Positions 1-7,261 of a DNA stretch of 44,060 nt are shown here, one piece after another (position 1 is the first letter of the stretch; each line of letters starts with the position of its first letter). The stretch covers positions 1 to 44,060 of the forward strand of contig JAKFDA010000069.1 in NCBI GenBank assembly GCA_036676355.1, written 5' to 3'. Source of the stretch: ZC4RG42 sp036676355. Its GTDB lineage: Bacteria; Pseudomonadota; Gammaproteobacteria; Burkholderiales; SG8-39. The notes under the pieces are model-generated. The model did no database searches. It saw only the letters and a list, made by a program, of their open reading frames with translations, and had not been told where the DNA came from. The translations under genes were made by a program, and so were the position numbers.

Positions 1-78
1 CTCAAGCTCGGCAGGTTGCTTGAGCGACACATGAGGATTGAAGATATTTACGGGCGACTAAAGAGAAGGAATGTGTAA
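1..78 (+). CDS. C-terminal end of an unidentified protein, possibly a transposase (partial)
   Basis: The first 78 bases read open in frame 1 and end at TAA (76-78), giving 25 residues rich in Leu, Arg and Lys that finish in RLKRRNV. The start lies outside the window. The basic tail and the pair of short direct repeats that follow at once suggest the last gene of an insertion sequence, but 25 residues are too few to name a family. It could also be the end of an ordinary gene or a chance open frame. Confidence 0.35.
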   Translation, partial: LKLGRLLERHMRIEDIYGRLKRRNV

Positions 79-120
79 CCCATGTCTCTGGACTAATTTG
101 TTACCGATGTCCCCGATCAC
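79..120 (+). mobile_element. Tandem terminal repeats, probable right end of an insertion sequence
   Basis: Two copies of a unit containing CCATGTCTCTGGAC and CCGATGTCCCCGATC lie 25 bases apart start to start (ATGTC at 82-86 and 107-111). They directly follow a stop codon at 76-78. Multiple short terminal repeats are known at the ends of IS21-like and other Mu-type elements. That this is such an end is inference. It touches the stop codon of the next gene (117-119), so the element probably landed just behind or inside that gene's end. Confidence 0.4.
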
Positions 121-506
121 TCACAGACGTAGCCGTGCCTATGGCGCTTGCTTCGAAGTGCCCATTGAAACGCCTTAACTAGTGCCACGATAACGGCCGG
201 AACGACCAACCAGTTAACGAACAAATAGTCGTCGTCCCACTGCCGCAGACGAAATCCGAGTACTTCGTAAGAATCAGCGGTCCTTGCCCAAACAAACAGC
301 GTCCAGGCGACAAAGACAACAATTGAAAGCCTAGTTGTGCGAGACAGAGACTCAATGCGATGGCGCCAAGTTTTTTTCTTCGCCTGTTGCGCCAACTCTG
401 CATCGACGTCAGATTGCACATGAGCCATGAAAGAAAGCATATCGCCCTCGAACTGCTTTCTATCGCCATTTGTTGTGATGGTTCTAGCTTCCTTGTCGTA
501 AGCCAT
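117..506 (-). CDS. Small two-helix membrane protein, probable integron cassette gene
   Basis: This 129-residue protein is not recognised. A polar, charged N-terminal half (about 1-58) is followed by two hydrophobic segments, roughly residues 59-74 and 95-112, and a basic tail (KRHRHGY), so it is predicted to sit in the inner membrane. The ATG at 506 is preceded by GGGAGGG, a strong ribosome site. On the minus strand the gene begins 17 bases after the GTTAGCC core of an attC site (524-530), the normal position for a cassette gene. Its own attC is missing, because insertion-sequence-like repeats begin right at its stop codon. Base composition is poorer in GC than in the genes right of 2640, in line with transfer. 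Nothing in the sequence gives a function. Confidence 0.65.
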   Translation of the reverse strand: MAYDKEARTITTNGDRKQFEGDMLSFMAHVQSDVDAELAQQAKKKTWRHRIESLSRTTRLSIVVFVAWTLFVWARTADSYEVLGFRLRQWDDDYLFVNWLVVPAVIVALVKAFQWALRSKRHRHGYVCE

Positions 507-523
507 ATCCCTCCCTTGATAAC

Positions 524-595
524 GGCTAACGGTTGAAGTGAGCGGGCGGATGCAAGCGCAGCTTGCAGACGGTCCGCTCGACTGAGGTCTTAGGC
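524..595 (-). other. attC: attC recombination site of an integron gene cassette
   Basis: Read on the minus strand, the 72-base site has R'' GCCTAAG (589-595), L'' AGTCGAGCGGAC (572-583), a central hairpin TGCAAGC-GCA-GCTTGCA (551-567), L' CCGCTCACT (537-545) and R' GTTAGCC (524-530). L'' and L' pair fully except for one extra base, C on the minus strand at 580, which is the unpaired base that gives attC sites their strand polarity. It lies in the left arm, so the site points the same way as the PIN gene before it. The TAA of that gene lies inside R''. R'' and the sixth base of R' depart from the RYYYAAC/GTTRRRY consensus, so activity may be reduced. Confidence 0.8.
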
Positions 596-1237
596 CAAGG
601 TGTATTCAAAAACCACCTCGGCCCTGTGAGCCCGCAAAGTAGGGTCGTATGCACTCGGCAATTCCGGCACAGCGGCAATGCCTTCTCTCAATGCTTTATC
701 CAAAGTAACGATGTGCAGAGTCGCCTTTGGGATGTCATAAAAATCCATCAGATACTTTGCCGTAGCCACTACCAGTAGATCGACGATCTGTACATGCTTC
801 TTCTTTCGATGAAAAAGCTCAAAGAACCGGTCGACCGCCACGATGATGTCGCGGTTCGTGGAAATATCGTGGAACCGGACCGGCCTATTCATCGCCTTCA
901 GTGATTGCGTAGGTGTTCGAATGTCATTAGAGAGTTTGCGCTTTACTGCGCCAAACGAGCTGGGGCTCTTAAACCAACGCTCCTGGTAGTACTTCTTCGC
1001 CAAGACCTTGAACGCCTCAGCGATGCAGACATCAGGCGCGAACACACGCGCAAAGCCGGCGTCTAGCTGCCGATCGATTTTTTTCCACCACGCTTGGCAC
1101 GCTTCAATACGCTCACGCTCGTGAACTGTTGGTGCAAGACTGGCTGGAAGATGCTTATTTGCGAGAAAGCATGCGTCAACCAAGTAATAGTTGCGAGGGC
1201 GGTCTTCTTCGCAATGAATTTTTCTAACGCGTGCCAT
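590..1237 (-). CDS. PIN-domain protein (probable ribonuclease), integron cassette gene
   Basis: This 215-residue protein carries the acidic residues of a PIN nuclease fold in the right order: D21 (YLVDACFLAN), E74 (VCIAEAFKV), D153 (QIVDLLVVATA) and D180 (IVTLDKAL). PIN proteins bind Mg or Mn ions and cut RNA; many are toxins of VapBC pairs. At 215 residues it is longer than typical VapC (about 130-150), and no antitoxin gene adjoins it, so a toxin role is not established. The ATG at 1237 lies 6 bases after a GTTAGGC core (1244-1250) and the stop codon falls inside the attC R'' core, so the gene fills a 720-base cassette (530-1249). The ribosome site is weak (GCAAG). A long palindrome lies just upstream. 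Confidence 0.8.
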   Translation of the reverse strand: MARVRKIHCEEDRPRNYYLVDACFLANKHLPASLAPTVHERERIEACQAWWKKIDRQLDAGFARVFAPDVCIAEAFKVLAKKYYQERWFKSPSSFGAVKRKLSNDIRTPTQSLKAMNRPVRFHDISTNRDIIVAVDRFFELFHRKKKHVQIVDLLVVATAKYLMDFYDIPKATLHIVTLDKALREGIAAVPELPSAYDPTLRAHRAEVVFEYTLA

Positions 1238-1243
1238 CTTGCG

Positions 1244-1250
1244 GCCTAAC
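1244..1250 (-). other. Cassette-boundary core site GTTAGGC (attI-like or attC remnant)
   Basis: On the minus strand GTTAGGC matches the GTTRRRY core at which integron integrases cut between G and TT. It marks the upstream edge of the PIN cassette. No matching R'' or L'' partner is visible in the next 120 bases, so it is not a complete attC. It may be an attI site, a secondary site or a decayed attC. No integrase gene is visible divergent from it. Confidence 0.5.
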
Positions 1251-1263
1251 TAGAAGTAGACGT

Positions 1264-1295
1264 CCTAAACGACGTAATCAAATACGTCATATAGG
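1264..1295. promoter_or_regulatory. Imperfect 32-base palindrome upstream of the PIN gene
   Basis: The plus strand reads CCTA-aac-GACGTA-atcaaa-TACGTC-ata-TAGG. The inner 6-6-6 palindrome (1271-1288) is perfect and the outer CCTA/TAGG pair extends it. It ends about 27 bases before the PIN start. It could be an operator for autoregulation or part of an integron attachment region. The sequence does not decide between these. Confidence 0.4.
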
Positions 1296-1423
1296 GCATT
1301 GAGGATAGTTTTAAAAACAATATTGTTCGTCGATCCAATGAGTTGACGCAATTTAGTGCTTCCTAAAACGCAAGCTAATTGCATCGTGAACCTTTAGCGC
1401 TGAGTGCTACTTCACGGTTCCGC

Positions 1424-1594
1424 TTACCGGCAAATTTTGAGCACAAATTCGATGTAAGGCGTTTTGGTCTGCGCACCCGGCGGCAGTGCGTGATCGGGTG
1501 CAAGATTGCCCTTCGCGCGGATGCTGTAGATGTAGCGAAACATCGCGCGATGGTCGGCGTGTTCATTCACAGTGACTGCGGGTTGGGGTATGAC
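1424..1594 (-). pseudogene. Remnant of the C-terminus of a cytochrome-like protein
   Basis: On the minus strand the frame ending at TAA (1424-1426) reads about 50 residues, including HRAMFRYIYSIRAKGNLAPD, then ALPPGAQ, then TKTPYIEFVLK. This resembles the tail of a family of bacterial c-type-cytochrome-like proteins that end in a YRYI(R/K)SLG...PAP...PPG...TPYI pattern. The frame is closed upstream by a TGA and has no start. The adjoining upstream frame reads ANHTILLAQQIAEARN, which may be earlier sequence of the same gene after a frameshift. The family match is from memory of the pattern. The lack of a start and haem motif shows it is broken. Confidence 0.4.
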
Positions 1595-1700
1595 TCAGCG
1601 CATAGGGATTGCATGAATGCAGATCCATTGCGCGCCTCGGCAATCTGCTGCGCGAGCAGAATGGTGTGATTCGCATAAGCCCTCCCCGACTTAGCTGCGA

Positions 1701-2144
1701 TTACGCAGAGTGTACTCGCTCAGCGATTGGCGGGCATTGGCCCTTTGTGTTGTTGTTCCACATGGAAACCGCCTTGATGGTCAACACGAGGCCGGTGATG
1801 GCCTCTAACAAGATCGTGCTGTGCATGGTTTGCGTATGTGCGCCAATCGGCGCGAGCGCATAGTGCGTCAGACCATCGAGTCCGCACACGCCATAGAACG
1901 CAATGGTGATCAGACCGAGACTGCGGAATCTCCACTGGTAGAGCAAGTAGCCGGCGAGTCCGAGACCAACAACTGCTAACCACGAGCCATACACTTCGGC
2001 TTGGCTACGCCAATCCGGCATGTTGGGATACTCGTTCAGGAACTCGGCGTTGTGCACAAAATGCGCGAGGCTCGCAAGTGTGTACGAGATGAGCAACGCC
2101 ACCAACGAACGGTCGAGCCCTGCACCGCGATTCTCTTCTTTCAT
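1701..2144 (-). CDS. Four-helix membrane protein of unknown function
   Basis: The 147-residue product has four hydrophobic segments, near residues 12-30, 50-68, 75-92 and 106-126, and belongs in the inner membrane. Several His residues lie in or near the helices (LAHFVHNAEF, GLTHYALAP, THTQTMH-type positions), which could bind metal, but this is speculative. The start ATG at 2144 overlaps the TGA of the upstream DUF2726 gene as ATGA, so the two are probably translationally coupled. The broken cytochrome-like tail lies downstream. The family is not recognised. Confidence 0.7.
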   Translation of the reverse strand: MKEENRGAGLDRSLVALLISYTLASLAHFVHNAEFLNEYPNMPDWRSQAEVYGSWLAVVGLGLAGYLLYQWRFRSLGLITIAFYGVCGLDGLTHYALAPIGAHTQTMHSTILLEAITGLVLTIKAVSMWNNNTKGQCPPIAERVHSA

Positions 2145-2635
2145 TGGACAATCCCTACAGCGGCGAGCGCTCTTACTGTGAACGCTGCTTCAATTTCAGC
2201 TCGGTCCGGCAAAGACTTTGTCGGCCAGCGGATCAGGCGAATACCTGCATCGGCCGTAGCCTTGCTCTTACGCTGATCCGCCGCGACGCGCTTGGCCGCC
2301 TGATGGGTCTTGTCGTCCAACTCGATGGCGGCAAGCACGGTGGAATCCTTGGAGCAAACGACGAAGTCATAACTCAACCGGTTGATTCGGTTGTTCCACT
2401 CGTTGAACTTGAAACCCTTCTTGACGCCAAGGATTCGGGAGACCTGCACTTGCGCGAGGACAATGTGCTCCGGAAGCGCCGAGACCAGACGGTGATACAG
2501 CACTTGCTCGACCGACGTGAGCGGGCGCTTGGTGTAGCAGGGCCAAAGAGCGTCCGACGTAGCGCTTCGCCGCTTCCGCAATAGCGCGAACGCTGCGAGG
2601 ACGACAAGAAATAGCACCACCACTAGCAGATTCAT
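2141..2635 (-). CDS. DUF2726 domain protein with N-terminal membrane anchor
   Basis: The 164-residue protein starts with one hydrophobic helix (residues 2-19) followed by RKRR, so the rest should face the cytoplasm. Residues about 40-160 match the DUF2726 pattern: LTSVEQVLYHRL, AQVQVSRIL, NRINRLSYDFVVC, then AAIELDD and IRLIRW. DUF2726 is related to the restriction-endonuclease-like fold; D90, E105 and D107 are candidates for the acidic metal-binding residues. No substrate is known. The ribosome site AAGGAAAGGGA lies before ATG 2635. Its TGA overlaps the start of the four-helix membrane protein gene. A nuclease-like protein at the membrane fits DNA processing or defence, but that is inference. 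Confidence 0.8.
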   Translation of the reverse strand: MNLLVVVLFLVVLAAFALLRKRRSATSDALWPCYTKRPLTSVEQVLYHRLVSALPEHIVLAQVQVSRILGVKKGFKFNEWNNRINRLSYDFVVCSKDSTVLAAIELDDKTHQAAKRVAADQRKSKATADAGIRLIRWPTKSLPDRAEIEAAFTVRALAAVGIVQ

Positions 2636-2679
2636 CGATTCCCTTTCCTTGACCGGTTTCGCGCGCTTGGCTTGTTATT

Positions 2680-2895
2680 TCACTTATTCAGCGGCGTGCT
2701 CGGTGTGGGAACGTCGGATACTGGCGCGCTCGGTTGAGCGTTTTGCTGATGCGTGGGCGTATCGTGATCGGAAATACCGGTCCACTCTTTGAACACCGGC
2801 CCGAGCCCGCCCGGTGTGCGGACGGCGTCGATGGCGATGTAAATGCCGACGGCGATGACGATCAACCCCAGCACCTTCTTGTGCCACGAACGCAT
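2680..2895 (-). CDS. Small single-helix membrane protein
   Basis: The 71-residue product has one hydrophobic helix (about 8-25) after a basic N-terminus (MRSWHKK), then a polar tail rich in Pro, Thr and Ser. This suggests an inner-membrane protein with its tail outside the cytoplasm. Its ATG (2893-2895) shares one base with the TAA of the NIPSNAP gene (TAATG), so the two are probably translated together. The start is supported by this overlap rather than by a separate ribosome site. No known family was recognised. Confidence 0.7.
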   Translation of the reverse strand: MRSWHKKVLGLIVIAVGIYIAIDAVRTPGGLGPVFKEWTGISDHDTPTHQQNAQPSAPVSDVPTPSTPLNK

Positions 2896-3239
2896 TACTT
2901 TTCCCAGGTGGCGAGCATTTTTTTCAGCGGCTCGGCGAAGAACGACGCGGGCTTGAGGATCTTGTTTTCCATTTTTACCAGTAGCGGAAAAATCAGCGCG
3001 AGATATTCCTTGAACCGCTCATCCGCGTAGAGCTTCACGCGCCGCGCTTCGCGATCGTCAAGGCTGGTGTACGCCCATAGGTGCACGAACTGGTTCAACT
3101 CGCCGATGTCGGTGGTGTACCAGCCCATCGGCGAGCCGAGAATATCGCGCTGCGGTGCGAAACCTGTTTCTTCGTAAATCTTCAGGAAGGCCGGCAGCTT
3201 GCCAGGGTGCAGCGTGTAAATGCGTTCTTCGACGTACAT
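2895..3239 (-). CDS. NIPSNAP family protein
   Basis: The 114-residue protein has the dimeric ferredoxin-like alpha+beta layout of the NIPSNAP family: an opening EERIYTLHPGKLPAFL strand-helix, a central VHLWAYTSLDDREARR helix and a C-terminal IFPLLVKMENKILKP segment. Full length is about 100-115 residues in bacteria, so it is complete. The biochemical role of bacterial NIPSNAP proteins is largely unknown. The start ATG at 3239 is preceded by GAGGAG at good spacing. The gene lies 55 bases after the large membrane-protein gene and overlaps the next small gene by one base, so it may be part of the same operon. Confidence 0.85.
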   Translation of the reverse strand: MYVEERIYTLHPGKLPAFLKIYEETGFAPQRDILGSPMGWYTTDIGELNQFVHLWAYTSLDDREARRVKLYADERFKEYLALIFPLLVKMENKILKPASFFAEPLKKMLATWEK

Positions 3240-3294
3240 GCGTGTCTCCTCGATGAAGCGGCGATTTTACACGCCCCTCCCTCTCCCTCGTGGT

Positions 3295-6200
3295 TCAGCC
3301 GAAGCGCGTGAGCAGAAACTCGATGATCGATATGCCGCCCAGGCTGCCGAAGGGGATGAACAGCGCTCGCACCACCGGTCGTTGCAGAAATGGCCGGAAC
3401 GCTCCCTCCTGCGACTCGCCAATGCGCGAGAGTAAAAGATTGATGAAGTCGGGCGGAATTTCCCTGGCGGCGTCTGCGTCCGTCATGCTGCGCACCAGCA
3501 GTGCCCGGTATTCGCGCAGTACGTACTCGCGCGCGTCCTCCGCCGCCTTGCGCAAGCTGCGCACGCAATAGATCGCGTATCCCAATGCAATCAGAATGGC
3601 CGCGACAACCGCGGGCGACGGTTGCCAGTCGTCGAACAAGCGTGTCTGCGCGAGAATGAACAGCGCAAGCACGATGAAGGGAAAGTAGAGATACCGCTCC
3701 ACCTCGCTTGTCAGGCGCACCACGAACTGAAAATCCACCCAGCAATCGAGCGCGTGTGCGCTGTGCGGTTTTCTGATTGCACTTTCGATGCACGGCTCGC
3801 TCAGCCCCAGATTGGCGGCATGTCGAAGCAGTGTTTGTTCGGGATAGCGCGTCGGACTGCACGCGATCCAGCAGATGAAACGGTTGCTCATTCGGATCAC
3901 ATCGACGACGTAGAAAATCAGCGCCAGCAAAGCGAGGCCCGATACGACGTACATGAATGCGCATACCGCCCAGGTCCGCTCGCCCCGAAAGGGCAGGATT
4001 TGCGGCCCGAGCAGAAACAGGAAATAGCCGAGCAAAAAACAGACGATGGCCAACGGCCAGATGCGAGCGCGACTCGGCACGGGATGGCTGCGGTGGTAAT
4101 AACCTTCCCAAGCCACGCTGCCGGGCATTCGACGCGGCCCGCCGGATAAGAGATCCCAATGATGATAGTCGGCCAGGCGGCGTCGAAAATTGCGCACACC
4201 GGCGCGCAGTCGCGCGCGCACATTCCCCGGCCAGCGATTGCGCCGCCGCTGCTCAACTTGGCGTCCGAAGCGACGACGATAGCGCTCCGCTCGCGCATCG
4301 TTGAAGAATTCCGCGCCGATGTCCTTCAAGGCGGCGCGGTACGTCCGTCCGATCCATAAGCGCGAGAGCAAAGCGACAAGCAAAGCGGCGCTCAACAGAA
4401 ATACCGACGGCCACAGGCTGACGCCTTCGACCCAGGTGAAGGGCTCGCTCGCTTCGGCGAACAGAATGCGCACCGCCCGACTCAGTACCGTCGCGCACAG
4501 CACGCCGAGCAACGCCAGCGAACCGAGCGTGATCCATGGGCGCCGGTATAAATAGCCGCGCAACGACACGGAACTGAGCAATAGCAATCCGCCAACGCTG
4601 AGGACTGCGAGCACGGCAACAAATTGAGGTTGTTCGCCCACCTGAATCGCGGGGTGAACCGTCGCACAAGCAGATAGATTTTCGACCGTGCAGTCGTCGG
4701 CGATGGTGTCGTTGGCTCGGCCGTCGGTCGGCGTCAATGCAACTGCCTGCGTACGGCCCAATTCGTAAGTGCGCGGTTGGTTCCATGCGATAAGTCGCGC
4801 GCTATCGATCGGTTTGTTCGCGGGCTGCATGGCCATGAGCGTGGCGAGATAGGCCGAGGTCTGATAACCGCTGCGGAAAGGCGGTGTCGCGCCTTGCAAT
4901 TCCCGACGCAGACTCAAACCGTAATGGCTCGCCACGATGAGATTGCGCGCCCAATCGTTCTGCTCTTTCTGCAATAGGCGCGCGTCGAGGTCGGTGGTAA
5001 AGAACATCGCGTAGGAATAGCTGCCGTGCATGGCCTGCAGCATCAACAGCTTGTCGTACACGTCATTGCCCAGCACGCCGACCGCCTTGATTTTCGAGCG
5101 ACCCTCGAAGTGATACAGATCGCGCAACGTCGGGGAGATGTGCATGTTCGACTCGCGCGTACGAATCGCATCCGCCAGGCGTTGCACGTAATCGAACTGG
5201 CTGCGTCCCTCGGCGCGCTCCTGCGCGCCTAACTGCAACTGATCGATGCTGGACGGTCGTCGACCCTGCGGCCCGGTGTCCGCATCGGTTTGCTGCGGCG
5301 TATCGCCGGGGCCGAGCCCATCGAGGCCGCGGAAATAGCCGACCTCCCACACCAGCGCCTTGGTCGGATCGAAACCCGGCCATTCTTCGCGCGCACGCAC
5401 GCAGGCCGGTGCTTGTGCGAGCTGCTTGCTGAATTGCTCCGCCAGTTCCTGGCCGTAGGTCGTGTCGCGCTCCGAGATGAACACGACCGGATCGTTGCAA
5501 CTCCACCGCCTGCCGTTCACGCCGCGCAAGCCCAGCTCTGCGGTCATCATGGCTGCGAGTTCGTCGTCGCCGCCGATGGTGCGTATCACGCGCACCACGC
5601 ACCGTCCTTCATGTTGCGCTTCGACCCCGACGGCATTAGGGAGTACGCATTGTGATATCGGCGTTGCAGCGATTTTATCGGCGCGATTGGCCGATCGCTT
5701 CCGGCGCATTTCCATCGCGCGCGCGACGCTGCGATCAAGCGCGTCCCGCGGTGCAGTCGCAAAGGGCGAGTAGAAATTGATGTTGCCTTCGCCGAGATCC
5801 GGCACTTCGGCAAGGCTCAAAACCAACGAGTGAAGGCCGGCCGAGCTACCGGGCCCGATCACGTTCACTTCCGGAACAACAGGCGCATTACACAACTCGT
5901 CGCGCTGGGTACCGCAGACGCGGCGCACCGTTTCCTCCATGCGCTCGATATATCGGCCGCCTGCCCAACCTGGGTCTTCGAGCCACAGCACCAGCAGCAA
6001 CGACTGTGCGGGATTCCAACCTTGCGGCCGATAAATTTCATAGGGCACCCGCGCGGGAAGTGTGCCGGGCAGGAGGGCATCGCCGGCGCTTCCATTTGGC
6101 TCACCTACATCAGGTGCGGGCGGTTGCGAGGCATCGGTGTGTTGAATCGTCGTGCAATCCTGCGGCGCAAGCCATTCCGACTCGCCATTCGATGCGCCGG

Positions 6201-6657
6201 AGCCTCCACGCGGTAGCAGGACATAACCGATGCCGTCCGGGTCCAGGGGTGCATACGCCATGGCGGTCAAGCCCGCCACCACTGCATAACGTACGCGTCG
6301 TCGCATCTCGGCGTCTTCCGCGTACGAGGACGTCGGCAGGGTTACGGCAAGGAGCTGCACTTGCTGGCCGGTACGCTCGTGGAAGCCACAAAGCGTGTTC
6401 CACAGCGCGGCGGGACGGTGTACCGGCCTGAGATCGCCGCCCTCCTTGATCGCATCCGCCACGGCAGCGAAAGGGTCCTGCCAGAGTCGCGCCGGCACGT
6501 CCTGCAGTTCGCTGATGGTGGAACTCACCCGATCGGTATCGCCGGGCCGTGAGCTTTTGAGCGCGGCATTGAAAACGAGAACACCGGTGGCCAGTAGTGC
6601 GATGGCGATCAGCGGCGCAAGATTGCCGAGCAGTTCATGCGGACGTTCATTCGACAT
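3295..6657 (-). CDS. Large multi-helix membrane protein with extracytoplasmic domain, unknown function
   Basis: This 1120-residue protein is not recognised. One N-terminal helix (about 13-33) is followed by some 640 residues without membrane segments, then helices near 679-698, 708-726, 748-766, 866-885, 898-922, 985-1002, 1015-1033 and 1098-1116. The large middle region probably lies in the periplasm. It contains VVFISERDTTYGQELAEQF and KIKAVGVLGNDVYDKLLM, which look like the beta-alpha units of periplasmic-binding-protein folds, suggesting ligand sensing. The loop near 767-865 is very Arg-rich and should be cytoplasmic. ATG 6657 is preceded by GGGAG, which can pair with an adjacent CTCCC. 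The gene heads a likely operon with the NIPSNAP gene and diverges from the CoA-binding gene. Confidence 0.85.
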   Translation of the reverse strand: MSNERPHELLGNLAPLIAIALLATGVLVFNAALKSSRPGDTDRVSSTISELQDVPARLWQDPFAAVADAIKEGGDLRPVHRPAALWNTLCGFHERTGQQVQLLAVTLPTSSYAEDAEMRRRVRYAVVAGLTAMAYAPLDPDGIGYVLLPRGGSGASNGESEWLAPQDCTTIQHTDASQPPAPDVGEPNGSAGDALLPGTLPARVPYEIYRPQGWNPAQSLLLVLWLEDPGWAGGRYIERMEETVRRVCGTQRDELCNAPVVPEVNVIGPGSSAGLHSLVLSLAEVPDLGEGNINFYSPFATAPRDALDRSVARAMEMRRKRSANRADKIAATPISQCVLPNAVGVEAQHEGRCVVRVIRTIGGDDELAAMMTAELGLRGVNGRRWSCNDPVVFISERDTTYGQELAEQFSKQLAQAPACVRAREEWPGFDPTKALVWEVGYFRGLDGLGPGDTPQQTDADTGPQGRRPSSIDQLQLGAQERAEGRSQFDYVQRLADAIRTRESNMHISPTLRDLYHFEGRSKIKAVGVLGNDVYDKLLMLQAMHGSYSYAMFFTTDLDARLLQKEQNDWARNLIVASHYGLSLRRELQGATPPFRSGYQTSAYLATLMAMQPANKPIDSARLIAWNQPRTYELGRTQAVALTPTDGRANDTIADDCTVENLSACATVHPAIQVGEQPQFVAVLAVLSVGGLLLLSSVSLRGYLYRRPWITLGSLALLGVLCATVLSRAVRILFAEASEPFTWVEGVSLWPSVFLLSAALLVALLSRLWIGRTYRAALKDIGAEFFNDARAERYRRRFGRQVEQRRRNRWPGNVRARLRAGVRNFRRRLADYHHWDLLSGGPRRMPGSVAWEGYYHRSHPVPSRARIWPLAIVCFLLGYFLFLLGPQILPFRGERTWAVCAFMYVVSGLALLALIFYVVDVIRMSNRFICWIACSPTRYPEQTLLRHAANLGLSEPCIESAIRKPHSAHALDCWVDFQFVVRLTSEVERYLYFPFIVLALFILAQTRLFDDWQPSPAVVAAILIALGYAIYCVRSLRKAAEDAREYVLREYRALLVRSMTDADAAREIPPDFINLLLSRIGESQEGAFRPFLQRPVVRALFIPFGSLGGISIIEFLLTRFG

Positions 6658-6751
6658 GAAACTGACTCCCGCAGGGAGAGGACGCGCGGCGAGCGTGCGC
6701 CGGAGACGGTGCCGCTACAATACGCCCAACGTTCTACATGGCACTGTAAAA

Positions 6752-7225
6752 ATGGTCGACGACATCGCAAGCCTGCGCCGCATTCTCGGCAGCTATCGCG
6801 TCATCGCGATGGTGGGACTGTCAGCCGACTGGGTGCGGCCGAGCAATTTCGCCGCGAAGTACCTCATCCAGCACGGTTACACCGTCATCCCGGTCAATCC
6901 GCGCTACGAGGAAATTCTCGGGCAGAAATCGTACAAATCCTTGCGCGACATTCCCGTGCCGGTGGATGTGGTGGATGTGTTCCGCAAGACCGCGGACGTA
7001 ATGCCCATTGCCGAGGACGCCATCGCAATCGGCGCGAAAGTGCTGTGGCAGCAGATCGGCGTGCTGAATTTTGATGCGGCACAAAGAGCGGAAGCGGCCG
7101 GCCTGGAGAATGTCATGGACCGCTGCATGAAAATCGAGCACGGGCGCATATACGGCGGCTTGAACTGGGTCGGCGTCAACACCCGGATCATTTCGTCGAA
7201 ACGGCCGCGCTGGCTCGCTTATTAA
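6752..7225 (+). CDS. CoA-binding domain protein (YccU-like)
   Basis: The 157-residue protein is a single Rossmann-type CoA-binding domain. VIAMVGLSADWVRPSNFAAK near the N-terminus matches the nucleotide-binding loop of the family, and GYTVIPVNPRYEEILG and VLWQQIGVLN are further family signatures. Such proteins resemble the CoA-binding part of succinyl-CoA synthetases but lack catalytic domains; their role is unclear. The ATG at 6752 was chosen because it begins right before the conserved domain, although upstream codons remain open. The gene is divergent from the large membrane-protein gene with only 94 bases between them, so both promoters must lie in that gap. Confidence 0.88.
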   Translation: MVDDIASLRRILGSYRVIAMVGLSADWVRPSNFAAKYLIQHGYTVIPVNPRYEEILGQKSYKSLRDIPVPVDVVDVFRKTADVMPIAEDAIAIGAKVLWQQIGVLNFDAAQRAEAAGLENVMDRCMKIEHGRIYGGLNWVGVNTRIISSKRPRWLAY

Positions 7226-7261
7226 GAATAGCGAAATCAGGAGTCAGATGACAGCAAACGT

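Larger units (their letters stand above)
1251..1700. other. Gene-poor stretch holding a palindrome and a gene remnant
   Basis: This 450-base stretch holds the palindrome at 1264-1295, an AT-rich patch around 1308-1335 that may carry the promoter of the PIN gene, and the broken gene tail described at 1424-1594. Short open frames on both strands have no credible start and no recognisable product. No integrase gene or RNA gene was seen. Confidence 0.5.

Noticed and set aside
1375..1669. Integrase or other intact gene in the gap beside the PIN cassette
   Set aside because: Neither the plus frame at 1379-1669 nor the minus frame at 1375-1566 shows tyrosine-recombinase residues or a credible start.
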